Positions 15,992 to 23,442 of a DNA stretch of 23,704 nt are shown piece after piece. Within the stretch, counting starts at the first letter, position 1, and the number at the start of each line of letters is the position of its first letter. A model generated the notes under the pieces. It was not told the DNA's origin and made no database searches. It saw nothing but the letters and a program-made list of their open reading frames with translations. This DNA is from UBA6544 sp049601975 (lineage in GTDB: Bacteria > Pseudomonadota > Alphaproteobacteria > UBA8366), in the NCBI GenBank assembly GCA_049601975.1, contig JBMYRC010000059.1, positions 1-23,704 of the forward strand, written 5' to 3'. Position numbers and translations under genes: made by a program.

Positions 15992-18079
15992 ATGAAAAAT
16001 TACCGAATTGGCGTTGATATCGGCGGAACGTTTACGGATATCGTCTTGATGGAAGATAGCGGCGCGGTTCTGACCAAGAAAATTTCGTCCAGTGTCGAGA
16101 ATTATGCACAAGCCATTGTGGAGGGATTAGGAGAGGTTTTTGAGCAGAACAGCCTTTCCGGTGCGAATGTTCAGGAAGTGCTTCACGGCACGACCGTCGC
16201 GTCGAATGCCATTCTCGAGCATAAAGGCGCTAAAACGGGCTTGATAGGCACGAAAGGATTCCGAGATGTTCTCGAAATTCGAAATTTACGGATGCCTCGC
16301 CTCTATGACCTGCATTGGGAAAAGCCTGCTCCCCTTGTAGAGCGCTATTTGCGCCTAGTCGTCGACGAACGTGTTAACACCACCGGTCACATCGTGCATC
16401 CTCTTGATCCGAGAGATGCGGAAGCCATCGTCGATCGATTGTTGTCGGAAGGTGTCGAAGTTATCGCGGTCTCTCTGATAAATTCATTCGCAAATCCCGC
16501 CCACGAACAGATGCTCAAAGAGATCATCGGGCGCAAGGCACCGGACATGCCGGTTTGCATCAGTTTCGACGTCTTGCCTGAGATTAAGGAGTATGAGCGG
16601 ACATCAACAACGGTTATCAACGCATATTTGTTGCCCATCGTATCGAGATATCTAGCGAACCTGCAGGAACAATTCGCTGATACCTCCATCGAAGCGCCGA
16701 TACTCCTCATGCAGTCGAATGGCGGTCTCATGACGGCAGAAGCCGCAGGACGATTGCCCTGCAATATTGTTGAATCCGGCCCGGCGGGTGGTGTTGTCGG
16801 CGGTCATGCATTCGGTGGAAAAGTTGGACTGAAAGATATCATCACCTTCGACATGGGCGGCACCACGGCGAAAGCATCTCTCATCGAAGATGGTGAATAT
16901 ACGCGATCTCTCGAATTCCAGGTCGGTGGAGGTATCCTAACCGGTTCCAGATTAATGACTGGTGCCGGCTATCTACTAAAGGTACCGGCCATCGACTTAG
17001 CCGAAGTCGGTGCTGGCGGCGGCTCGATTGTCTGGATTGATGCCGGCGGTTCCTTGCAGATTGGGCCGCAAAGCGCCGGCGCAAATCCGGGTCCAGTTTG
17101 CTACGATATCGGTGGTGAAGAGCCGACGGTGACGGATGCCAATGTCATTCTCGGCTATTTAAATCAAGAATATCTCGTCGGTGGAGAATTAAAAATCGAT
17201 GCATCGCGAAGCTACCAAGTTTTTGAGGAACGCATCGCCAAGCCCATGGGGCTATCGGTTGAGCATGCCGCTTATGGCGCACATCAAATCGTCATTTCAA
17301 ATATGATCAGAGCAATCAGATCAGTGTCTTCCGAACGCGGGCGCGATCCTCGGCAATATGCCATGGTACCGTTCGGAGGCAACGGTCCCCTCTTCGCAGC
17401 TGGAATGGCACGCGAATTACAAATGAAACACATCGTCGTGCCCCCGTCCCCGGGACTTTTTAGCTCGTTCGGCTTGCTCTATGCGGATATCGAACATCAC
17501 TATTCGCGCACGGTCCAACGGGTCATTCGAGATATGGATCCGAGCCTACTAACAGAAGTCTGGAACACGCTTGAAAACCAAGCTCGCGAACAGTTGCGGA
17601 TTGATGGATTTGGCCAAACGCAGATGCGGTTTCAACGAGCGGCGAATATGCATTACAAGGGGCAAATTTTTGAACTGACCGTCCCCGCTCCGAACGGATC
17701 CTTTGACGCGGAGAAAATAGGCCAATTGGAAGACCTGTTTGGGCAGGAACACGAGCGCACATACGGCCATCGTGCGGGACCAGAGGAACCGGTTGAATTG
17801 GTCAACGCGCAGCTCATCGGTATGGGAATACCCGACCAATCGCGAATACCCGAAAAAGTGACTGTTGAACGAAGAGGCCCCCAAGGTGCACTACCGAACC
17901 GACAGGCCTATTTTGGTAGAGATATCGGTTGGATAGATACTCCAGTCTTGCATCGTTCGGACCTAGCAAAATCCATGTCCGGCCCGTTGATTATCGAAGA
18001 ATATGATGCGACCTGCCTCGTGCCACCGAATGCCAAAGCTTACCTGGACGAATTCGGCAATATTTCAATAGATCTCTAA
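15992..18079 (+). CDS. hyuA: Hydantoinase A/oxoprolinase-family subunit (ATP-binding)
   Basis: This 695-residue protein is the ATP-binding partner of HyuB. The N-terminal phosphate-binding motif of the ASKHA-like fold is clear (RIGVDIGGTFTDIVLM, residues 5-20), with HGTTVASNAILEHKGAKTGL following. A second glycine-rich block is near 286 (FDMGGTTAKASLIEDG), then VGAGGGSIVWIDAGGSLQIG and the PFGGNGPLFA segment. I chose ATG 15992, where homology begins, 32 bases after the hyuB stop; a TTG at 15962 is possible, and the GGGG upstream of 15992 is a weak ribosome binding site. The short gap makes co-transcription with hyuB very likely. No frame damage is seen. No terminator is evident in the short gap before the convergent DUF4126 gene. 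In two-subunit enzymes of this family ATP activates the amide or carboxylate; substrate is not predictable. Confidence 0.94.
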   Translation: MKNYRIGVDIGGTFTDIVLMEDSGAVLTKKISSSVENYAQAIVEGLGEVFEQNSLSGANVQEVLHGTTVASNAILEHKGAKTGLIGTKGFRDVLEIRNLRMPRLYDLHWEKPAPLVERYLRLVVDERVNTTGHIVHPLDPRDAEAIVDRLLSEGVEVIAVSLINSFANPAHEQMLKEIIGRKAPDMPVCISFDVLPEIKEYERTSTTVINAYLLPIVSRYLANLQEQFADTSIEAPILLMQSNGGLMTAEAAGRLPCNIVESGPAGGVVGGHAFGGKVGLKDIITFDMGGTTAKASLIEDGEYTRSLEFQVGGGILTGSRLMTGAGYLLKVPAIDLAEVGAGGGSIVWIDAGGSLQIGPQSAGANPGPVCYDIGGEEPTVTDANVILGYLNQEYLVGGELKIDASRSYQVFEERIAKPMGLSVEHAAYGAHQIVISNMIRAIRSVSSERGRDPRQYAMVPFGGNGPLFAAGMARELQMKHIVVPPSPGLFSSFGLLYADIEHHYSRTVQRVIRDMDPSLLTEVWNTLENQAREQLRIDGFGQTQMRFQRAANMHYKGQIFELTVPAPNGSFDAEKIGQLEDLFGQEHERTYGHRAGPEEPVELVNAQLIGMGIPDQSRIPEKVTVERRGPQGALPNRQAYFGRDIGWIDTPVLHRSDLAKSMSGPLIIEEYDATCLVPPNAKAYLDEFGNISIDL

Positions 18080-18137
18080 AACTCGCCCAAACACACCTGG
18101 GGAATAAGACTTAAGGATCATCAACAGGATGTTCTTG

Positions 18138-18797
18138 CTAGCAATCACCCGTACTTGCTAAATCAAACCCTTTCGCACTCGAGCTTACAACTTGCTCACC
18201 TTTTCGCTTTCGAAACCCAGAAATTCGGCCTAAGACAGTCGAAAGGGCACGCCATGTCTTCGGTAAAAACCAAACGACAAAAAGGCACAATATCCCGAAC
18301 AGAATAAGGAACAATGTCGGTTTAAGCGCGGCGATAGTTATACCAATAACAACCAATATATCTTCGGCGAAAGAAGTGACCCAATTACTAACAGGTTCTG
18401 GTGATGTGTTTATCAGGGCTCGGCTGCCGGATTTTGTTGCATGGCTGCCAAGAGCGACCGCTCCCCCACCCAGCAATACGGCGGCAATCTGATATGGCTC
18501 ACTAACATCCGCAATTGTCCCAGCCGCCAACAGTGCTCCAGCGGGTACGCGAATGAATGTATGTATAGAGTCCCAAACGCCATCCACACCGGGAATTTTA
18601 TCGGCCACAAATTCAACAATATACATCACGACCGCGACTCCCAGAACCAACGGATCGGAAATCACTTCTAACGATTGTGGCAGAGCCACAAAGCCGAAAA
18701 CATTCAGCAACCCGAGAACGGCAACAGTCGCATACAAATTAATGCCGCTCGCCCAAGCGGCACCAAACGCGAGCGATATCATCGCCAGCAAATCCAT
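18138..18797 (-). CDS. DUF4126 family membrane protein
   Basis: This 219-residue integral membrane protein has about five hydrophobic segments: near 3-34, 45-62, 82-110 (glycine/alanine-rich, LLGGGAVALGSHATKSGSRA follows), 140-157 and 160-180. A basic cytoplasmic-looking tail (SGFRKRKGEQ) comes after the last one. The opening MDLLAMISLAFGAAWASGIN, the FVADKIPGVDGVWDSIHTFI segment and SHATKSGSRALINTSPEP are characteristic of DUF4126, whose function is unknown. GGAG lies eight bases before ATG 18797. It converges with hyuA across a 58-base gap and separates the metabolic genes from the prophage remnants; no functional link to either is visible. Confidence 0.88.
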   Translation of the reverse strand: MDLLAMISLAFGAAWASGINLYATVAVLGLLNVFGFVALPQSLEVISDPLVLGVAVVMYIVEFVADKIPGVDGVWDSIHTFIRVPAGALLAAGTIADVSEPYQIAAVLLGGGAVALGSHATKSGSRALINTSPEPVSNWVTSFAEDILVVIGITIAALKPTLFLILFGILCLFVVWFLPKTWRALSTVLGRISGFRKRKGEQVVSSSAKGFDLASTGDC

Positions 18798-18939
18798 TTA
18801 TTTTTCTCCAACTAGGTCGTTGTTCATGAACCCTACAACCTAAATAATCAATTCGATTGAAGCTACGGCATGAAAGCGTAGAAGCCAAAATGGAAATCGA
18901 CAAAACCTGGCGATGCTGGAAAAATTTGCAAGGCGCGTC

Positions 18940-19465
18940 ATTTCAGTCGTTTGAAATATTGTATTGATGCGTCCAGCTTCGTTTTCGGCGGCGAAAATAT
19001 CGGACAGATGAACCGCGCGATACCGCAATCCATCGCCCGGAACTTCGTTGATGAACAACGCACCCGTCCCAAACGCACTTAGCGAAAGTTATATTTCAAA
19101 CTGTTGAGACGCAAAGTTCGCCAACGTGGAGTATCGTTGAGCAAATAGGGTATCTTCGACGGTTTCGAAATAGTGACGGACATTATCGAGACGATCTAAC
19201 TCAGGGTTTGATACTTTAAGTTAGTGTCACTTCGACGCCCGCGGCGTGAGCAGGCTCTCCATCGCCGACGCAAATCGCTCGAGCGCCAGCTGGGCCGTTG
19301 AATCAAATATTTTAGAGTTTGTTTCGTTCCAGCCTGATTGCGCGCCGTAAACTCAGCTGCTCGGGGTAATACGCGTTCCGCCGTTTCCTGCCAATGCGCA
19401 TCCCAGGCAGCACGGTCACTTCGTAAACGTTCGTAGCGCCTGATTAATTCCTGCACGTCCGGCAT
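18940..19465 (-). pseudogene. Phage portal (head-to-tail connector) protein, 5' portion, broken
   Basis: A strong ribosome binding site (AAGGAGG) and ATG 19465 open LIRRYERLRSDRAAWDAHWQ and ETAERVLPRAAEF. This is the N-terminus of the podovirus-type head-to-tail connecting protein that forms the DNA entry ring. In a shifted frame come STAQLALERFASAMESLLTP and RASK, then a TGA where tryptophan is expected. A third stretch reads RHYFETVEDTLFAQRYSTLA and NFASQ, a TAA, then SAFGTGALFINEVPGDGLRY and RAVHLSDIFAAENEAGRINT. Homology fades below about 18940; perhaps two thirds of the normal 500-600 residues are missing. Several frame changes make it non-functional. It is the last recognisable gene of the decayed phage module, just downstream of a proline-rich small gene, the usual order in such phages. 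Confidence 0.82.
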
Positions 19466-19485
19466 GGTAATCGCCTCCTTCCCAG

Positions 19486-19672
19486 TTATTGACCCAGCAA
19501 TGTCTTCCGTTGGGTTGACGCACTAACGCTCGCCCCCAGACTGGAGTTTCGAATGGTAGATTCCCGTCCTGCAGTCAATCGCTGGCGACGGCGTTCGTCT
19601 CTAGCGGCGTCTTGAACTTGGGGCCTCCGGTTCGGGAGGTGGCGGAGGCGGGGGAGAGGGAGCAAGACACAT
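19486..19672 (-). pseudogene. Small proline-rich phage protein, broken
   Basis: From ATG 19672 the minus strand reads MCLAPSPPPPPPPEPEAPSS, with seven consecutive prolines, then RRR and an in-frame TAG. In another frame the end reads STIRNSSLGASVSASTQRKT followed by LLGQ and a TAA at 19486-19488. Small proteins with a poly-proline start and an S/T-rich ...KTLLG end commonly sit just before the portal gene in alphaproteobacterial podovirus-like prophages; their role is not known. The length from start to stop is not a multiple of three, which confirms a frameshift in addition to the stop. The downstream portal ribosome binding site begins only a few bases after its stop. Confidence 0.62.
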
Positions 19673-20189
19673 TTGGCTCAAGTATCCTTCCGTTAAATTG
19701 TAAAAGGGGATTAAGTTTTAAAAATGTTCGCAGTTGGCATGATGTATTTAAATCCATACCGAAATGAAATTAGTTATTGTCCAGTAATGGAAATAATTTA
19801 TGCCGCTGAATATTTGGAAGACACAAAATTGAGCACCATTTTCCAAATCCATCTTGTAGTATTATTGTAATCGCATATTTTTAGCTCAAGACGTTATCCG
19901 TTTTGTCTATATTGGCCTTTTGGAAATAGAGAACAAAAAAAGAATATTATTAGAATAAAACAAGAATATTTCACCGCGACTCGACAATTAGTTCCTTATA
20001 TGTTCTTCATGAATTATTGACTAGAGAATACCTACGAGCTGCCCAGATTCCGGCTCGAGTTTTCATACCGAAATCGAAATGTTATTTGATTTTCCGTTAT
20101 ACCGTCGAAATACGCTAGTCGCTTCCTGACCAAACTTCTCAAGTTTGACGTAAATTAACATTTTGGTGACATTTTGTTGATTTATTTTT
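19673..20189. other. AT-rich gap inside the prophage remnant, no gene seen
   Basis: These roughly 500 bases are clearly more A+T-rich than the phage remnants on both sides, especially 19780-20000. I find no frame with recognisable homology on either strand and no strong hairpin. The fragment TTTTGTCTAT near 19902 resembles half of the operator found at 23355-23400, but a half-site alone is weak evidence. It may be eroded phage DNA or a later insertion. Confidence 0.5.
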
Positions 20190-20640
20190 TGTCTTTTCTC
20201 TCGTCCACGAGAACTGGATGTAACTTTCACGTCTTGCCCCAACATCGTGTATCGTGCATTCGCGCACCGCGCCGAGGCTATCGAGCCATTCATGTGCGTC
20301 GGTGTGTGACGCGATGGATCGACATTCCGTACGATTGTGCCCCAAATCATATAAGGCTGGATACATGGTTCATCGGAAAAACCGAGTACAGCTTAAGGCC
20401 ACCAGGGGCCATTCGTCCGTGGAGAACATACCAACTCGCCAGGGCATCGGCGCTTGCTCTATCGCGCTGATGATCGTTACAGGCTGACAATCGATATACG
20501 CGCACCGATGAGACCTCTCATAAAAGGTCAGTTCACGCGCGAGTTTTCGGAATTTTTGGTCTCATCGAACGCATATAACTCCGTGCGATCGGGCGACCGC
20601 ATATGGCGGGCGACATGAACGATATCGGCATAGCCCGCGT
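20190..20640 (-). pseudogene. Phage gp13-like internal virion / acetyltransferase-like protein (DUF2833-type), broken
   Basis: Pieces of a small phage protein can be read on the minus strand: IRDAGYADIVHVARHMRSPD then RTELYAFDET, a later MPWRVGMFSTDEWPLVALSC then TRFFR, and finally LGHNRTECRSIASHTDAHEW then LDSLGAVRECTIHDVG. This order (IR-x-A-x-x-x-DI, then GTDEW-x-x-VALS, then RAECRS...H-x-x-AH-x-WLE-x-LGA) matches phage proteins annotated as internal virion protein A/DUF2833 or GNAT-like. The family lies near terminase and portal genes in T7-like and related podoviruses. In-frame stops (after SRVN and after TRFFR) and frame changes show it is dead. It lies between the large terminase and the proline-rich gene. 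Family assignment is from pattern memory and moderately secure. Confidence 0.62.
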
Positions 20641-20679
20641 CGCGTATTTCAATCGAGGATTTCGTATTGACTGGCAATC

Positions 20680-21955
20680 GCCCTTCCCCCGTGTTCATCC
20701 GGCCCGTTCTAGCGACCTGTTGAAGCGTGATTTCATTGCCATCGGTCCTGCCCGTCGCGGAAATTCTAAATGCATCCGCGGCATGGCTCGTCCAGTCGTA
20801 TATTGGGCGTTCGCTGAAATGACGCTGAGCCGGATCGTATTGACGGCGATTTTGACGCAGCGCTTCTAGGCCTTGCTTGCAAGCTTCTTGGGCGAATACA
20901 GATGTTTTAAGAGTACTCGCGCCGCTTCGATACCGTCTTGCACCGATATCCTGGGTGCAACACGGCAGAGGATCCCTAATTCTCGCAGCATTTCCAGTCT
21001 CGACCGTCCGCTACCAAGCTCTCGTACCATAATGTCGTGAGGTTGGAGGTGTTGCCGTATACATAGGAGTTTCGGACAAGACCTTTCCATAATGCAAGTG
21101 CCCTTCTCCGGATGCTTCGCAATAATCAATGTACCGGCGCTGATTTTCCACTTCCAGAAAAAATCAAATTGCCGTTGAAACGCTTATCCCCAAATCCCAC
21201 GCCGTGTGAACCGGCTTGAGCGGGAGCCAAGGGAAGCTTCCTATTAGCCCCTCATGGTTCGCTTCGCCCAACACGCGGCCAAATAAGGCGCCCGTGATAG
21301 CTACGTTGAAAGAACATTCGAATTCCTGCTCGTATTGTTCTTTCGACATATCCCGTGAGGCGGCGTCTAATTCCTTTTGGGGAATTACACTGGTATCGGA
21401 TGCTTTGTAAACACAGGCATACCACTCAGGATCATTCGCCAGACTTGCTTTGCGAGCGATCTCGTAAATTTTCCAAAATGGTTATTTCCACGCGGCGTTC
21501 CCAGCCATAACGCCCCACCATTGCGTTCCGCTAGTGCGGGTTGAATAATTTTGGAAAACAACCGTTCTTAAATGTCGGCGTATTCGTCTAGCACGACATA
21601 ATCGAGATATAGCCCACGTAATCGATCAGGGTTCTCTGCTCCAAGCAGCCAAATTCTCTCTTTCCCCGGCAACTCTGCGTAACTCGGTCTCATAGAACTT
21701 TGCGTCGGGAATTGCGCCGGCGAATTCTCGGCAATAGGACCAGGCAATTCGTTTGGCCTGTCCGAACATTGGCGCGATATAGGCATCTTGGGGAAGCGGC
21801 ATGGAAGTTGTAAGCATCTTACGCAATAACTGGTTCACAGCCATTACGGCTTTCCCGAAACGGCGATGATAGACGGCAAAGGAAAACCGTTTGGATGACT
21901 CGTGAAATTGCCGCTGTGGCGGTCTTGGCGAGTACGGTACGAAGACACGCTTCAT
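20680..21955 (-). pseudogene. Phage terminase large subunit, broken
   Basis: Most of a terminase large subunit (DNA-packaging ATPase/nuclease) can be traced on the minus strand. From ATG 21955 it reads VFVPYSPRPPQRQFHESSKR and FSFAVYHRRFGKAVMAVNQL. The latter is the Walker A region, where the usual GKT has become GKA. Then AYIAPMFGQAKRIAWSYCRE; in another frame AENPDRLRGLYLDYVVLDEY with the Walker B-like VVLDEYAD; then EQYEQEFECSFNVAITGA and VHTAWDLGISVSTAI. The C-terminal part is HDIMVRELGSGRSRLEMLRE and ISVQDGIEAARVLL, then GLEALRQNRRQYDP and the nuclease-end motif DWTSHAADAFR. At least four frame changes occur. The gene covers nearly full length (about 420 codons), so decay is by point mutation and small indels rather than large deletion. 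Confidence 0.88.
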
Positions 21956-21982
21956 CGTTCAATTTCCATATGGTTGGATATT

Positions 21983-22400
21983 TCAGTCGGTTGAAATGAT
22001 CTCGGCAGGCGAATGCATCCAACGCACTTTAATTATTTCTTTTGGGGTCTTGGGTGTATCGGCGAATGTGTCGCCCGCCAATTTGCTCACAAGCCACCGC
22101 GTATGGTTCGCCAGTTCTTTCAATCTCGGCAATTCCGACGTCTCAACCACTAGGAATTTATCGTTAATCCATCAAGTTGAGCGCAAACGCCAATTCGACG
22201 CGCTGCCAACATTTGTGCTTCGACTTCAGAGGAATTTGCCGTCGCACATAAGACATCCGGGCGTCAAGGTGTTCCTTTGACGGCGCAAGCAGCGGTTAGT
22301 GTTTTGGCTTCCCGTATACCGTCAAGGACACGCTCTAGCGCCACTGTCGAGAGCGGCTTGCACTTTGGAGTAACTTTCGAGGGAACTGCCAAATTCTGGA
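21983..22400 (-). pseudogene. Phage terminase small subunit, broken
   Basis: Upstream of the large terminase the minus strand reads ALERVLDGIREAKTLTAACA and VKGTP, then a TGA. The frame continues RPDVLCATANSSEVEAQMLA and ARRIGVCAQLDGLTIN. After a frameshift it reads ETSELPRLKELANHTRWLVS and KLAGDTFAD, ending with a TGA at 21983-21985. This follows the usual small-terminase plan: a helix-turn-helix start (E-x-V-x-x-G-x-S-L...AC...G-x-P-S), then ARE-x-x-A-x-x-L-D-x-L and an R-x-x-x-DTRKW-x-x-SKL-like element. The protein would recognise packaging sites on phage DNA. Position just before the large subunit supports the call. One nonsense codon and at least one frameshift make it inactive. Confidence 0.72.
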
Positions 22401-22555
22401 TAAAACACTCCGATCTGGAGGAATGTCACGGCCGTACCGACGGCAACCAAAATTCGCTACCGTATTCGTATGACGCAAAATTTCGAGTTTCAAAGGAAGA
22501 GGCTCGTGAATTGGCCTTAGGCAATTTTTGAACTCGCTAGACTCTATCATGATAT

Positions 22556-22568
22556 AGACGTTTTGTCT
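22556..22568. promoter_or_regulatory. Possible third repressor operator (13-bp near-palindrome)
   Basis: AGACGTTTTGTCT matches the right-hand repressor site AGACATTTTGTCT at 23383-23395 in 12 of 13 positions. It sits between the end of the DUF6456-like remnant and the start of the small terminase remnant, where an operator controlling packaging genes could lie. A single 13-mer match in AT-rich phage DNA could be chance. Confidence 0.4.
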
Positions 22569-22577
22569 GCCGGCGAT

Positions 22578-22924
22578 TCAGACACCGAAATGTTTAACAA
22601 GAATCTCAAGCCCCCGACGCATAATCTCTATCTGTGCAGCTCCTCTTACCAGTTCTTCCGTACAGCAGACCAACGTTACTTCCTTGGATGCAATCGGTCC
22701 AACGGTCGCCATTTCTTGCTGCCATCGTCATATGCTTCGGTTTTCCTGGCCGCGGCACCATTTCCTGAATGCCCAGTATCTACATATTTCTGATAACGTC
22801 CGATTACTCTTCGTTCGATCGCAGACGATTGCCATAATCGCCCTAATATCTCACCAGCCGTCTTTTGTTTGTGATCTATGCTTTTACGCCGAAAGTATGT
22901 CTCCAGCGGATTGTGGGAATACAC
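22578..22924 (-). pseudogene. DUF6456-like phage/prophage protein, frameshifted
   Basis: The minus strand reads NPLETYFRRKSIDHKQKTAG, EILGRLWQSSAIERRVIGRY and QKYVDTGHSGNGAAARKTEA. After a frameshift near 22735 it continues MATVGPIASKEVTLVCCTEE, then IEIMRRGLEILVKHFGV and a TGA at 22578-22580. The pattern (a DP-L-x-x-Y-x-x-R-x-x-ID start, a RLW...R-x-x-GRYE middle, then AVGP...V-x-x-VCC...LR-x-GLD-x-L-x-x-HFG) resembles DUF6456-type proteins found in alphaproteobacteria and their prophages, possibly regulatory. A GTG at 22924 is the likely start. Without the frameshift the protein would have about 115 residues. It lies upstream of the terminases in the same orientation. The domain name is given from memory and is tentative. 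Confidence 0.55.
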
Positions 22925-23354
22925 TCGAGCGCGCTTTCTAATCGTGTTCTCTTTTCCCGAAAAATTGTCGATTAGGACCGGGTCGTGCTGCCATCTCAGG
23001 GAAGACCTAAGATCACTATATGGTTCGGCAGGGTAGGTTTAACGCAATTTCGCTTTCTGTCGAGACGCCATATGGTCTGGTTACTTGCAAATAATCCGAT
23101 GGATTTATCGCCTATGAGAATCGGACGACCACGACCAATACACTTAGGTCCCAGCTGTTGCACAAATCCCTTAAATCATGTCCAACAACGAACACCGCCG
23201 AATAACACGCTCAGCAATTCTTCTTTTTTAAACGCGCTTCGTCTAATGGGGAGGAGCGAAATTAATGCGCTTAATTAAAGAAAATAAAGCCTGTTGCACG
23301 ACAGGGCTGTTTTGCTCCCTGCACGCAGCAACACATCGCTAAACTTGCACATAT
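22925..23354. other. Region between phage remnants and operator; one doubtful small frame
   Basis: No recognisable gene. A 55-codon minus-strand frame (GTG 23163 to TGA 22996) contains KCIGRGRPILIGDKSIGLFA and TIWRLDRKRN, which looks faintly like a small DNA-binding protein, but I cannot place it and it lacks a good ribosome binding site. An imperfect hairpin (AGCCTGT with ACAGGGCT, 23289-23309) could be a weak terminator or attenuator on the minus strand, where T-rich sequence follows. The rest is probably eroded early-region phage DNA. Confidence 0.4.
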
Positions 23355-23400
23355 TAAATAGACAAAATGTCTTTGCACGAACAGACATTTTGTCTATTTA
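23355..23400. promoter_or_regulatory. Repressor operator: 18-bp perfect inverted repeat built of two palindromes
   Basis: Arms 23355-23372 and 23383-23400 are exact reverse complements (outer ends TAAATAGAC and GTCTATTTA) separated by TTGCACGAAC. Each arm holds its own 13-bp palindrome, AGACA-AAA-TGTCT on the left and AGACA-TTT-TGTCT on the right. This gives two full dimer sites 27 bases apart centre to centre. Such paired dyads are typical of phage-type repressor operators between divergent promoters. The repressor gene starts 43 bases to the right. Confidence 0.85.
23373..23400 (+). promoter_or_regulatory. Putative promoter of the repressor gene, overlapped by the right operator
   Basis: TTGCAC (23373-23378) and TATTTA (23395-23400) are 16 bases apart, a fair sigma-70 pair. 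The right-hand AGACATTTTGTCT site fills the spacer, so repressor binding there would block its own transcription. Transcription would start near 23407, about 36 bases before ATG 23443. Confidence 0.5.
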
Positions 23401-23442
23401 GGTTCGTTGCCTTTCAACTCAAATCATGTTGCTGTCTTGCTC

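Noticed and set aside
20603..20869. Plus-strand frame of 88 codons
   Set aside because: The opposite strand carries the clear terminase C-terminal motif (DWTSHAADAFR) here, so the plus frame is its complement.
19673..23354. CRISPR array, tRNA gene or att repeats near the prophage
   Set aside because: I found no regularly spaced repeats, no cloverleaf-like sequence and no long direct repeat pair within the window; an attachment site may lie outside it.
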